A stretch of DNA of 47,374 nt. Source: Cryobacterium sp. Y50. Its GTDB lineage: Bacteria; Actinomycetota; Actinomycetes; Actinomycetales; Microbacteriaceae. Positions 34,579 to 43,884 of the stretch are shown piece by piece. The stretch lies in NCBI RefSeq assembly GCF_002929805.1, contig NZ_PJJM01000073.1, forward strand, positions 1-47,374. Reading direction: 5' to 3'. How positions within the stretch are numbered: position 1 is the first letter of the stretch; each line of letters starts with the position of its first letter. Both the position numbers and the translations under genes were made by a program. Below the pieces are notes generated by a model, which had not been told where the DNA came from, did no database searches, and was given only the letters and a program-made list of their open reading frames with translations.

Positions 34579-36396
34579 TCAGACGAAGAGCCGCTCTTCG
34601 TCGAGCTTGTAGCCACTTATCTTGCGGTAGAGGGTGGATCGGGAGATTCCGAGCATCTCGGCAGCGAGCACCTTGTTGCCGTCGCACCGGATCAGCGCGT
34701 TGACAATACCGTCCACTTCGAGTTGCTCGAGCATCGTGAGGTCCCGACGTCGCGCGTAGCTCGCGATGGCGGGCGGCAGCTGGTCGCTCGTGACCTCACT
34801 GCGACGACCGAGGGTTAGGACGCCGCGCATAACAGCCTCGAGCTGCCGCAAGTTGCCCGGCCAGGGAGCCCTCGAGAGCGCGGCATACGCCCCTGGCGTG
34901 TACGTAATGTTGAGGCTAGAGGCGTACTTGCGCTCGAAATTGCGCAACAAAATGCGCATGTCCTGCTTGCGCTCACGGAGGTTTGGCATATCGATTCTCC
35001 CCACCGCGAGCACGTCCAGCAGCGACTGATGACCTGCCGATTGCTCTTTGGATCCTTGTGCGCTCGCGGTGCCCATCACGAGGGCGCGCTCCAGGAGCGA
35101 AGGATTGGCCGACAGGCTGTCGGCCACCCGCTGGGCGGTCTCGTTGTCGAGTGCGTCGATGTGACGCAGAATCACCGGTGTGGAACCCTCAAGCGCCGCG
35201 CGCAGATCGGTCAGCCACGCCTCTGTGTAATTCAAGGATTCCTGACCGTCGCAGACCATTGGCTTTTGACCAGGCGCGACACGGTCGAACATGTGCCGGA
35301 GCAGCGTGAATTTTCCTGTGCCGCTCGCGCCGAAGACGACGACGGGAAGCGACGCACGCATGGCCGATTCCGCCTGCTCCCGCGCATAGACCCACGGTCG
35401 ACTTGTGCCGGGAAGGGATTCTGACAGCGGGGCCCAGGACTCTCGAGTTCGCTTGGGCGGCAGGTCCGTGAGCGGAACGGTGTGGTTCTTCTGGTTGACC
35501 ACTTCAATGATCGCGCCGATCACTTCGTCGTCGAATACGACGGCGGAACAGGCCAACTCCGTGATTGCGGTCTCGGTTTCGATGTGGATTGTGCGCTTGG
35601 GACGGTGCACTGAAATAGCTTCGGAGACCATCAGCCATAGTGTCGTCTTGTCGATGTGATGCAGGTATTCGCTCGCGGCGGGGTTCTCCATCAGTATGTC
35701 TCCGCCGACGACTGCCATCGGCCTACCCTGCCGGGAGGCGACGAGGAAGGAGTCGAAAAGCACGCGCTCGCGCATGCTCGAGAGGTTCAGTAGCTGCCGC
35801 CCCACCTCTCGCGCCGCTTGGTTGATGAGGCCGGGGAGGATCGGGCTGGCGTCCTCGACGAGGCCCGTAAGAGTCACAACGCCTTGTGATCGGCGCGTGA
35901 CCGGGTCGTGGATCGGGGCGCCGACGCAGGCGAAATCGGTGAGGGCTTCCGCGAGGTGCTCTGCTCCGACGATCATGCTCGCTCGCCTGTCGGTGGCGGG
36001 GGTTCCGATGCCGTTTGTACCGACAACTTCCTCCGCGCCGGAGTGGCCAGCTACTGAGCCGATACCCTCCATTCGCCGGGCGAACTTACCATTGGAGTTC
36101 CAGGTCTGCAGAATGCGCGAATGGCGGTCGGCGATCAGCAGGCTGGCGTGATCCATGTCGAGCTCGTCGGCGAGTCGCGCAAGGATGGGCCGCGCAGCGC
36201 GGAGCAACACCGAGTCGCTCACAATGGGGGATTCAAATGGGAGCCGCACAGAGCGATCATCGGCTACTCCGAGCAGGCGAGACCGTTTCCAAGAATCGAG
36301 GACGACTGGTCGAACGAGCTGTTCCATCCGGCTGTCAAGTTTGCCATCGCTGAGAAACATATCCCGGACGTCGTCGAGACGGGGGGTTGAACGCAT
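34579..36396 (-). CDS. AcoR/sigma54-activator-like regulator without the GAFTGA motif
   Basis: A 605-aa regulator. A GAF-type sensor at about residues 65-205 (MDHASLLIADRHSRILQTW, GTNGIGTPATDRR), a degenerate AAA+ domain with Walker A GASGTGK at 356-362, a weak Walker B (VILRHIDALD), the PWPGNLRQLE motif at 511-520, and a Fis-type HTH at 570-592 (GNKVLAAEMLGISRSTLYRK). The region where GAFTGA should contact sigma54 is shortened and has no such sequence, as expected in actinobacteria. Start ATG 36396 has AGGAGT six bases upstream. It is divergent from the transporter operon and probably controls it in response to a small organic inducer. Confidence 0.87.
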   Translation of the reverse strand: MRSTPRLDDVRDMFLSDGKLDSRMEQLVRPVVLDSWKRSRLLGVADDRSVRLPFESPIVSDSVLLRAARPILARLADELDMDHASLLIADRHSRILQTWNSNGKFARRMEGIGSVAGHSGAEEVVGTNGIGTPATDRRASMIVGAEHLAEALTDFACVGAPIHDPVTRRSQGVVTLTGLVEDASPILPGLINQAAREVGRQLLNLSSMRERVLFDSFLVASRQGRPMAVVGGDILMENPAASEYLHHIDKTTLWLMVSEAISVHRPKRTIHIETETAITELACSAVVFDDEVIGAIIEVVNQKNHTVPLTDLPPKRTRESWAPLSESLPGTSRPWVYAREQAESAMRASLPVVVFGASGTGKFTLLRHMFDRVAPGQKPMVCDGQESLNYTEAWLTDLRAALEGSTPVILRHIDALDNETAQRVADSLSANPSLLERALVMGTASAQGSKEQSAGHQSLLDVLAVGRIDMPNLRERKQDMRILLRNFERKYASSLNITYTPGAYAALSRAPWPGNLRQLEAVMRGVLTLGRRSEVTSDQLPPAIASYARRRDLTMLEQLEVDGIVNALIRCDGNKVLAAEMLGISRSTLYRKISGYKLDEERLFV

Positions 36397-36686
36397 TGCG
36401 GTACTCCTGACACTTGAACACATCTTTGGGATCAATTGCTTCGCTTCGTCGCGAATGACTTATTAGACTACCCATTTGGGGGGGGAGAGGTCTGCCGTCT
36501 CGATATATTCTCCACTCGTTCAGTTTCTGCGAGGCCGCGGTGTCTCGATTTGACACAGCACCCGCTGAGCCCTTGCGGCGCGGGAGAAGATTCTCGGACG
36601 TACACCACAAGACTCGATCATTCGTCTGCCGGATCGAATGCTCTCTGCGGTCTTGAGCGGAATGTCATAAAGAGAAGGGACGCCGA
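36397..36686. promoter_or_regulatory. Divergent regulatory region of the regulator and transporter operons
   Basis: A 290-base gap between the divergent regulator and permease genes. It has an AT-rich patch (TTATTAGACTACCCATTT) next to a run of eight G (36478-36485). No clear palindrome was found. The promoters of both operons must lie here by orientation. Confidence 0.4.
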
Positions 36687-37730
36687 GTGTCACAACCGAA
36701 CGCGCAAGAGATGGCCACACCCAGGCGGTTCCAGTTTGAATGGACGCCGTTGATGGTGATTTTGATCGCCAATGTTCTGCTGATCCTGTTTCTCCAACTC
36801 GCCGCAGGGCAGAATCTCTTCGAGCCACGCACGCTCGCCACGTTGACGCCCTTGCTCGGAGTCATGGTGATAATTGGTCTCGCCCAAGCATTTGTAATCG
36901 GCACAGGCGGGATTGATTTGAGCCTTCCCTCTGTCGTTACCGCGATGGGCATCATCATGCTGAGAGAGTCGGGTGGGCAGAACGAGATGCTGCCGAAGGC
37001 ATTTCTCGTCGCGGCGATGGTCTGCCTCATCGTCGGAGTAGTGAATGGACTTCTCGTCGAGGTGATGGGGCTCAACGCCTTGGTGACCACCTTGGCAACC
37101 GGGCAACTGGTGTTGGGAGCGACCATCATCTACCGCGAGGGTGCGCTACAGACCAAGGTCCCGCCCCTGCTCTCCTCGTGGGCACAGGGCAACATTTTCA
37201 GCGTCAGCTTCATCCTCGTCGTAGCGGTCGCGTTCGCCGTGTTGATTCTTGTCTTTGTGCGGCGAATCACGACTGGGCGCCGGCTCGTACTGGCAAGCGC
37301 CTCGATGCGCGCGAGTGAGCTGCTCGGCATCCGCTACCTTGCCCTGCGCGTCTCCGCGTGGATCATAGCCTCTCTCATCGGTGGGGTCGGTGGCGTCCTG
37401 CTCGCCGGCCAGATAGCCTCGCCCGACATGTCGTCCGGTGGGCCTTACCTGCTCTCCAGCATCATCGTCGTGGTCCTCGGCGGTGCAGTGCTCACGGGTG
37501 GTCGAGTGGGTCCTTTTGCGACCTCTCTCGGCGCGACCTTCATTATCCTGCTCGACCACGGCCTGGCGGTCATGGGCTTCTCGACAGGAGCACGGACTCT
37601 CGTCCAGGGCCTAGTGCTGGCACTTGGCCTCGCTGGGGTTGGCCTGCTTATGCGGCCTCGGACGATGAAGACGTCGGGCGGCGTCAAGGTCCCAGCGGAG
37701 CCAGACGAGGCTGCACTTCAACAAGCGTGA
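36687..37730 (+). CDS. CUT2-type ABC importer permease (RbsC-like)
   Basis: A 347-aa permease of the BPD_transp_2 family with about ten helices. Typical segments: GLAQAFVIGTGGIDLSLPSV after helix 2, GLNALVTTLATGQLVLGA, and the C-terminal VLGGAVLTGGRVGPFATSLG. It starts at GTG after AAGGGA. CUT2 systems import sugars such as ribose or autoinducer-2 and also other small polar compounds. A second permease half is fused to the ATPase downstream, so this operon has two different permeases, likely forming a heterodimer. Tail KVPAEPDEAALQQA is cytoplasmic. Confidence 0.88.
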   Translation: MSQPNAQEMATPRRFQFEWTPLMVILIANVLLILFLQLAAGQNLFEPRTLATLTPLLGVMVIIGLAQAFVIGTGGIDLSLPSVVTAMGIIMLRESGGQNEMLPKAFLVAAMVCLIVGVVNGLLVEVMGLNALVTTLATGQLVLGATIIYREGALQTKVPPLLSSWAQGNIFSVSFILVVAVAFAVLILVFVRRITTGRRLVLASASMRASELLGIRYLALRVSAWIIASLIGGVGGVLLAGQIASPDMSSGGPYLLSSIIVVVLGGAVLTGGRVGPFATSLGATFIILLDHGLAVMGFSTGARTLVQGLVLALGLAGVGLLMRPRTMKTSGGVKVPAEPDEAALQQA

Positions 37731-37777
37731 TCGTTCTGCGACCAAAAATCCCAATAAAGAGAAATAAGAGGAAACTA

Positions 37778-39040
37778 ATGGCACCTAATTCCCGATTGCA
37801 CCGCCGAGCAATGATGCTCGGCGCTGCGGCAGCCGCATTCACAATGCTGATGGCCGGCTGTAGCTCGTCCGACACCGGCGGCAACGGCGCTGGCACCGCC
37901 ATCCAGGTAAATACCGACTTCGAGTACGATGAGGCACAGGTTCAGGAACTCGTCAACCTCGCCTTCGGCGTTGACACTCCCATGGCCGGCCTCCCGGACG
38001 AGGCCGTAGAGGGTTTCGCTCGGGCCACGCTCGAGTTGACGCCTGACCAGATCCAGACTGCCCTCGACTGCTGGAAGAAGCCGGAGTGTACGATCGGCGA
38101 CGGTCCGGTGCACATCGGCATCTTCAACGCGGTCGATAATCTGTGGCAGACGACGGCCGTTATGGACGTCATCCTGCAGGCACTCACGTATCCTGAGGTC
38201 GGCAAGATCTCATATTCGTTCGTGGCTGACCTGCCGTCAGCGCAGGCCGCCGTGCGAAGCCTCGCTGCTGACGGTGCCAACATCATCATCGGCTACAACG
38301 CGTTCGGCGCCGCGATGGCACCCGTATTCACGGAGGCGCAAGCAGCGGGAGCGGTCATCGCCACTTACACGGGTGAGACACCGGATGTCGACGGCTCGGT
38401 TATCAATAATCAAGTTTACGCTCAGGCGTGCGACGCTGGCACGGGTATGAGCAACGTGATGGTGAACGACCTCGGCCTCACCAGCACCAACGAACTCGCG
38501 TTCCTGTTCGGAACGCCCGGGAATCCTCAGGACACCCTGGTGACCGGGTGCCTTCAGGAGTCCCTCACGAAGTTAGACGGCCCGACGATCGGATTTCAGC
38601 AGGACACTGACTGGTCTCGCCCCGGCGTAGCTAGCGCGGCTGCCGCGCTTATCGCGTCGGGCGTGCCAGCGAAGGCCGTCCTCAACACATACGCCGATCC
38701 AATCCCGCAGCTCATCAGCGCTTACGACCAGGCCGGCGTGCAGGTTCCTTCGATTCTCACGTGGACCGAGATGAACGAACTCTTCGGCATCTGGGAGGAG
38801 CGTGCGGGCACCGCCAAAGAGTTTGATCTCTACTACACGAACGCCCTCGTCAATCAGGCACGTCTCGCGCTCACCAACGCGATGAGCATCCTGGCAGGTG
38901 AGGACGTTCCGGATCGGACTCCCCTGCCGTTGCCGATCATCAAGGCCAAAGCGGGCGTCTATGAGGCGGACCTACCCGGTGATTTCCCGGGGTGGAGCGC
39001 GCTGATCCCTGAAGACGTCATGAGCGGGATGCTGAAGTAA
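37778..39040 (+). CDS. ABC importer substrate-binding lipoprotein (periplasmic-binding type 1)
   Basis: A 420-aa lipoprotein. Signal peptide MAPNSRLHRRAMMLGAAAAA with lipobox LMAGC, then a Ser/Gly linker. The type 1 binding-protein fold is seen at about residues 105-400 (VHIGIFNAVDNLWQTTAV, AQAAVRSLAADGANIIIGYN, FLFGTPGNPQDTLVTG, PSILTWTEMNELFGIW). An unusual insert (about residues 45-100, rich in acidic residues, with DCWKKPEC giving two Cys) precedes it. The start at 37778 has AAGAGGAAA upstream; the longer open frame upstream overlaps the permease gene and is not real. Confidence 0.87.
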   Translation: MAPNSRLHRRAMMLGAAAAAFTMLMAGCSSSDTGGNGAGTAIQVNTDFEYDEAQVQELVNLAFGVDTPMAGLPDEAVEGFARATLELTPDQIQTALDCWKKPECTIGDGPVHIGIFNAVDNLWQTTAVMDVILQALTYPEVGKISYSFVADLPSAQAAVRSLAADGANIIIGYNAFGAAMAPVFTEAQAAGAVIATYTGETPDVDGSVINNQVYAQACDAGTGMSNVMVNDLGLTSTNELAFLFGTPGNPQDTLVTGCLQESLTKLDGPTIGFQQDTDWSRPGVASAAAALIASGVPAKAVLNTYADPIPQLISAYDQAGVQVPSILTWTEMNELFGIWEERAGTAKEFDLYYTNALVNQARLALTNAMSILAGEDVPDRTPLPLPIIKAKAGVYEADLPGDFPGWSALIPEDVMSGMLK

Positions 39041-39052
39041 CAGCGACCCGTA

Positions 39053-39089
39053 GGGTGTGGGGTGCATCTCGCCGCGGCACCCCACACCC
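39053..39089 (+). terminator. 13-bp GC-rich hairpin between binding-protein and ATPase genes
   Basis: GGGTGTGGGGTGC (39053-39065) and GCACCCCACACCC (39077-39089) pair perfectly around 11 bases, starting 13 bases after the binding-protein stop. There is no T-run. In import operons such a structure often protects the upstream binding-protein message or lowers read-through, so that the binding protein is made in excess. Confidence 0.6.
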
Positions 39090-39126
39090 GAACCTCCCTA
39101 TAGGACCTCAAACCCGGAAGTTTCCG

Positions 39127-41694
39127 ATGACAAACTCGATCAAAGATATGACGGTGTCTGAGTTGCGACTCGCTGAACTCGCACTCGAGACCACCGCAGT
39201 CAGCAAGCAGTACGGACCAGTCAAAGCCCTCAGTGAGATGTCCCTCACAGTTCAGGTCGGCGAGATACGCGCTTTGGTCGGCGAGAACGGGTCGGGCAAA
39301 TCGACGCTCGTGGGCATTTTGAGTGGCACGGTTATTCCAAACACGGGCACAGTGACTGTCGCTGATCAGAGGTTGACAAAACATCAGCCCATTGAGTCTC
39401 AGTCCGCCGGTGTGCTGACCGTATTCCAGGACGGGTCACTTCTGGCCTCGCTGACCGTGGCTCAGAATCTGTATGTGGGTACACCCGCGGCGCAGCGGCC
39501 AAAGTATAAGGATATCTTCTCTTGGGCGAAGGGCCGACTGGCCGACTATGACCTCGAGCTCGACCCTAATCTGAAGGTGGCCGCCCTCGCCCCCGGCGAT
39601 CGTCAGCTCCTTGAAATTGTCCGAGCAGTGATGGCGCGACCCCGTCTCCTTCTGCTCGACGAGGCCACATCGGCCCTCGATGCGAGCGGCGTGGATCGAG
39701 TGCTCGAGCTGATGCGTCGCGCCGCTGCCCACGGATCCGGCGTGCTCTTCGTAACCCATCGGCTTTCCGAGGTCTTCCGCGTCGCAGACGCCATATCGAT
39801 CCTCCGCGACGGTCGATTCGTCGGCACATATCCCGCCGCCGAGGTCTCACCAGAACACGTAGTCGAGCTCATGGCGGGTACCAGCGTCGACACAGAGTTC
39901 CCAAACCGCGAGGAACTTGACCCCAATGCAACAGAACTGCTACATGCTGAGAGCCTCGCGGGCGACAAATTCGGGCCTCTGAGCCTCACGCTCCGTGCAG
40001 GTCAGATCTTGGGCATCGCGGGGGCAGACGGCAATGGCCAGGGGCAGCTACTGCGAGGGCTGGCTACGCTCGGGATCTCAGGGGGCGTTGTCACGTCGCT
40101 CGGCAAATCCTTGTCCAATTATCGCCAGGCCGCGCGCGATGGAATCGTCTTTCTCAGTGGAGACCGCAAGCAGGAATCGCTCTTCCAATCCCTGACAATC
40201 AAAGAGAATATGACCGCTGGCGTGCTGCGCAAAATCTCTACGGCAGGCATCGTGAGTGGCACTGCCGAGCGGCGGTTCGTTAGAAACCAGACTAAGGACT
40301 TCGGAATTCGTCTGGGAAGTCCGTCCCACTTACCCAGCTCGCTATCTGGTGGCAATCAGCAGAAGATCGCGATCAGCCGCGCTCTCGCCACCGAGCCCAA
40401 GGTTTTCCTCATCGACGAGCCTACTCAAGGTGTTGATGTGCGCTCTCGAATGGAGATCTATCGAATGCTCCGCGCATGCGCGGATGCGGGCAACGCCGTC
40501 GTTCTCGTGAGTTCGGATGCTTCGGAGTTGGCCGGTGTCGCTGACAGGATCATCGTCATGTCGCGCGGGCGCATTACCGCGGACATGCCGGGCGCAGGGT
40601 CTGATGAGGAGAGTATCGTGGGCGCTTTCGCAGTCGATTCCAGGGTCATCGATACCGGTCTAGCACCGTTCACCGTATCCCTGCGCGCTGAAGGGACCGG
40701 TGGCTCGAAGCTGCCCAAGTGGGTGAGGAATGAGGAAACGATCCGTCTGGGAGTGCTCGCTCTGCTCATAGTGACGATTGGCGTTCTAGCTGCTATCCAG
40801 AACCCCACATTCTTGAGTGGGTTAAGCCTGCGAAACGTGCTGCTCATTGCTACCCCCCTAGCTGCGGTCGCTATCGCGCAGTACTTCGTGCTGCTTGTGG
40901 GAGGCATCGATGTCTCTGTGGGGGCCACGATGAGTCTCAGTGTCGTGACCGTGTCATATCTGGTCCAATCGGGGGACATCTTCCAGTCTTTCTTCGTGGC
41001 TGTAGCAGCGGCACTGGGACTCGGCGTTCTGGTCGGTCTCATCAATGCGTGGCTCGTCGAGAAGATGAAACTCTCTGCAGTAATCGCAACCATTGCGACC
41101 ATGGGGATCGTGACCGGTATCGCCCTGAGCTTGCGGCCCACACCGGGCGGGGCGATCGGGTACGAGCTGATGACTGTACTGATGCGGAGTGTTGGAATCC
41201 TCCCAGTCGCCCTGCTTGGGTTGATCGTTGCTGTCATCGTTGGCGACATTTTACTGCGGCGCACCGGCCTAGGACTGCGCGTTCGCGCAGTCGGGCTTAA
41301 TGGGATCTACGCCAACCGACTTGGAATACAAGCAACGGCAATTCGCGCCGGTGCCTACATGCTTTGCGGAATGCTCGCTGCGCTCGGCGGCGTGTTCCTC
41401 GCTGGCCAAATAGGCATCGGTGACGCCTCGGTTGGAGAGATCTATACGCTTCTAGCGATCGCAGCACCCGTGATCGGCGGTGCGAGCCTGCTTGGTGGAC
41501 GCGGAACGCTCGTCGGAGCGTTGCTCGGCTCGATCATGTTGGCGATGCTGATGACTTTGGCCACTGTGCTGCGCATTTCGCAGGGCGCGAACCTGCTGTT
41601 CATAGGCGGGATCACACTCATAGCCCTAGTCACTTACGTGCTGCCGTTGAAGACGAGGGTGTCCTTCACCAAAGCGTTTGTCCGCCATCGCTGA
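39127..41694 (+). CDS. CUT2-type ABC importer: tandem ATPase fused to a permease (RbsA-RbsC fusion)
   Basis: An 855-aa fusion. Residues 15-240 are the first ATPase (Walker A GENGSGKS, degenerate signature APGDRQLLE, Walker B LLLDEATSALD). Residues 250-500 are the second, with degenerate Walker A GADGNGQG, signature LSGGNQQKIA and Walker B FLIDEPTQGVDV. From about 540 a complete permease of about 310 residues follows (AAVAIAQYFVLLVGGIDVSV, GGASLLGGRGTLVGALLG). Normally RbsA and RbsC are separate. The true start is ATG 39127 after GGAAG; the earlier open frame covers the hairpin. With the separate permease upstream, the complex would have two different membrane halves. Confidence 0.9.
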   Translation: MTNSIKDMTVSELRLAELALETTAVSKQYGPVKALSEMSLTVQVGEIRALVGENGSGKSTLVGILSGTVIPNTGTVTVADQRLTKHQPIESQSAGVLTVFQDGSLLASLTVAQNLYVGTPAAQRPKYKDIFSWAKGRLADYDLELDPNLKVAALAPGDRQLLEIVRAVMARPRLLLLDEATSALDASGVDRVLELMRRAAAHGSGVLFVTHRLSEVFRVADAISILRDGRFVGTYPAAEVSPEHVVELMAGTSVDTEFPNREELDPNATELLHAESLAGDKFGPLSLTLRAGQILGIAGADGNGQGQLLRGLATLGISGGVVTSLGKSLSNYRQAARDGIVFLSGDRKQESLFQSLTIKENMTAGVLRKISTAGIVSGTAERRFVRNQTKDFGIRLGSPSHLPSSLSGGNQQKIAISRALATEPKVFLIDEPTQGVDVRSRMEIYRMLRACADAGNAVVLVSSDASELAGVADRIIVMSRGRITADMPGAGSDEESIVGAFAVDSRVIDTGLAPFTVSLRAEGTGGSKLPKWVRNEETIRLGVLALLIVTIGVLAAIQNPTFLSGLSLRNVLLIATPLAAVAIAQYFVLLVGGIDVSVGATMSLSVVTVSYLVQSGDIFQSFFVAVAAALGLGVLVGLINAWLVEKMKLSAVIATIATMGIVTGIALSLRPTPGGAIGYELMTVLMRSVGILPVALLGLIVAVIVGDILLRRTGLGLRVRAVGLNGIYANRLGIQATAIRAGAYMLCGMLAALGGVFLAGQIGIGDASVGEIYTLLAIAAPVIGGASLLGGRGTLVGALLGSIMLAMLMTLATVLRISQGANLLFIGGITLIALVTYVLPLKTRVSFTKAFVRHR

Positions 41695-41828
41695 GCGTCT
41701 GCTCGGTGGGAGGTTGAGCTCAAAACATGAACGAACAAGATGAAGTGTGTGCCCATCGTCTCGCGGGCAAGGCCGCGATCAAAATATCGCTAAGTCCCTT
41801 TTTTAACGAAGAATAAGGAGTCGGATGT

Positions 41829-43370
41829 ATGTTGACGAATAAGCGTGAATCGATCGCCTCTGTGATGAGTCTGGGGGGGCGGCCGGCGAATAGCCGTCGT
41901 GAGATCAAGATCATTGATACGACGTTGCGGGATGCGCATCAGAGTCTGTGGGCGACGCGGATGCGCACGGAGCACATCGTCTCGATGGCGAGTGACTTCG
42001 ACAAGGTCGGTTTCGAGCAGGTGGATCTGGTGGCGCCGATCCAGTTCGACGTGGCGGTGCGCTATCTCAAGGAAGATCCTTGGGAGCGGGTGCGGTTGGC
42101 TCACCAGCATGCACCGAACACCACATTCCGGGCCCTGATCCGTTCCAAGAACATCGCCTCGTTCGATTTCTTGGCCGACGATGTCATCATGGCTTGGGTG
42201 GAGAGCCTGTACGCCAACGGCTTCCGCGTGATCGGCTCGTTCGACGGACTTAATGACATCGACAACATCGTTCCAGGTCTGATCCGGGCGAAAGAGCTCG
42301 GTGCTTCCACCTTCGGGGCGGTTTCGTTCAGTGAGAGTCCGGTGCACACTGATGAGCTCTTCGTCGCTAAGGCGATCGAGCTGATCGAAAAAGCTGATGT
42401 CGACGCCATCATGCTGAAGGACGCTGGCGGTCTCCTGACGCCTGATCGCATCCGCTCCCTAGTGCCCGCCCTCAAGGCGGTCATGGGCGACCGGTCGCTC
42501 GAGATCCACAGTCACTGCCTGACTGGACTGGCTCCACTGGTCTATCTGGAGGCGGTGGAGCTGGGTGCCGACGCGCTGCACACGTCTATCGCGCCGATGG
42601 CCAACGGCGCCGCGCAGCCAGCGACGCAGGGCGTCGTGCGCGACCTGCGGGCGCTGGGCTACACGGTCAACGTTGACGACGAGCGGATCGAGACCATCAG
42701 CGCACAGCTGACGGCTATCGCGGAGGCTGAGGGTAAGCCGGTCGGCCATGCTGTCGCCTACAACGGCTTGCACTATCTGCACCAGACCCCCGGTGGCATG
42801 CTGTCGAACTTTCACTCCCAACTAGCAACGGCTGGCTTGTCGGATCGTTTCGATGAGCTGCTGCTGGAGGTTGCCCGGGTGCGCGCCGAATTGGCATTCC
42901 CGATCATGATTACCCCGTTCGCGCAGTTCGTCGGTACGCAGGCTGTGATGAACGTGATCTCCGGTGAGCGTTACTCAGTGGTGCCGAACGAGGTCAAGAA
43001 GTACGTTCTTGGCTATTACGGGGCCTTGCTGGCCCCTATCGATCCGGAGCTGCGCGAGAAGATCATCGCTAACGGCTCGTCCACCATCGCGCTCGAGCCG
43101 TCCCTGATCGAGCCGATGCTGCCGGATCTTCGGGAACGCTACCCCGACGAGGGAATCGATTTGCTGCTGTTGCGCGCGATGTTCGCGGGCACGCAGGTTG
43201 ACGAGATGAAGAGGACCGTGGCTGCGGGTGGAAATCCTGACGAGATCTACGGACCGATCCTGGGCCTGGTCAAATCGCTCTATCAGACAAGCTCGACCGG
43301 CACGCAGGCGCTGAAATTCGAAGGCCTACAGATCAGCCTCACCCAAGGAGAGAATGAAAATGTCGCTTAA
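41829..43370 (+). CDS. Biotin-dependent carboxyltransferase subunit (HMGL-like barrel and PYC_OADA domain), divergent
   Basis: A 513-aa TIM-barrel carboxyltransferase of the pyruvate carboxylase/transcarboxylase-5S type. DTTLRDAHQSLWATRM gives the metal Asp and the Arg, AIMLKDAGGLLTPD the Lys that is carbamylated, and EIHSHCLTG the metal His pair. The PYC_OADA domain follows from about residue 300. Several motifs fixed in pyruvate carboxylases are changed: APIQFDVAVRYL for GGATFDVxxRFL, RSKNIASFDF for RGQNLVGY, IGSFDGLND for FRIFDALND. Another acceptor than pyruvate is therefore likely. AAGGAG lies eight bases before the ATG. It is followed in order by the carrier and biotin carboxylase genes. 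Confidence 0.85.
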   Translation: MLTNKRESIASVMSLGGRPANSRREIKIIDTTLRDAHQSLWATRMRTEHIVSMASDFDKVGFEQVDLVAPIQFDVAVRYLKEDPWERVRLAHQHAPNTTFRALIRSKNIASFDFLADDVIMAWVESLYANGFRVIGSFDGLNDIDNIVPGLIRAKELGASTFGAVSFSESPVHTDELFVAKAIELIEKADVDAIMLKDAGGLLTPDRIRSLVPALKAVMGDRSLEIHSHCLTGLAPLVYLEAVELGADALHTSIAPMANGAAQPATQGVVRDLRALGYTVNVDDERIETISAQLTAIAEAEGKPVGHAVAYNGLHYLHQTPGGMLSNFHSQLATAGLSDRFDELLLEVARVRAELAFPIMITPFAQFVGTQAVMNVISGERYSVVPNEVKKYVLGYYGALLAPIDPELREKIIANGSSTIALEPSLIEPMLPDLRERYPDEGIDLLLLRAMFAGTQVDEMKRTVAAGGNPDEIYGPILGLVKSLYQTSSTGTQALKFEGLQISLTQGENENVA

Positions 43371-43884
43371 CCCGCCCGATATCAAAGAACTCCAGAAACT
43401 CGTCGACTGGGTAAACCTGACTGACGACGTGCGCGAGCTATCGATCAAGTTTGGCGAGGTGGAGCTGTTCATCTCGCGTGACCGGCAGGTGGCTGGCAGA
43501 CCGGCCGTCGTGGCACCGGCACCCGTTCTAGCGTCAGCACTCTCGCCAGCTGCGGTGAGTGCATCCGCTATGACCCCGACCTCGGTCGTGAGCGCTCCCG
43601 TTGCGAGTGCTCCGTCACCTGCCACAGACTTAGCGGTCGATGAGGTGCATATTAAAGCACCGATGGTAGGCACCTACTACGCAGCGCCGAAGCCCGGTGC
43701 TTCCGCATTCGTGCAGGTTGGCGACAGCGTTGTGGTCGGCACTGTGCTCTGCATTGTGGAGGTCATGAAGCTTATGAGCACGATCGAGGCGCAGTTCGCG
43801 GGCATCGTTACTCAGATCCTGGTCGACGACGAGCAGGCGGTCGAGTACGGTCAGCCGCTGCTGGTGATCAGACGCAATGGCTGA
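43354..43884 (+). CDS. Biotin carboxyl carrier protein
   Basis: A 176-aa carrier. The N-terminal 45 residues (PDIKELQKLVDWVNLTDDVR, FGEVELFISRDRQ) resemble AccB. An Ala/Val/Pro-rich flexible linker runs from about 50 to 95. The biotinyl domain (about 100-175) carries the biotin-accepting Lys in CIVEVMKLMSTIE and opens with IKAPMVGTYY. It overlaps the carboxyltransferase stop by 17 bases and the next ATG by 8. AGGAGA precedes the first ATG; a second ATG two codons on is also possible. Confidence 0.9.
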   Translation: MKMSLNPPDIKELQKLVDWVNLTDDVRELSIKFGEVELFISRDRQVAGRPAVVAPAPVLASALSPAAVSASAMTPTSVVSAPVASAPSPATDLAVDEVHIKAPMVGTYYAAPKPGASAFVQVGDSVVVGTVLCIVEVMKLMSTIEAQFAGIVTQILVDDEQAVEYGQPLLVIRRNG

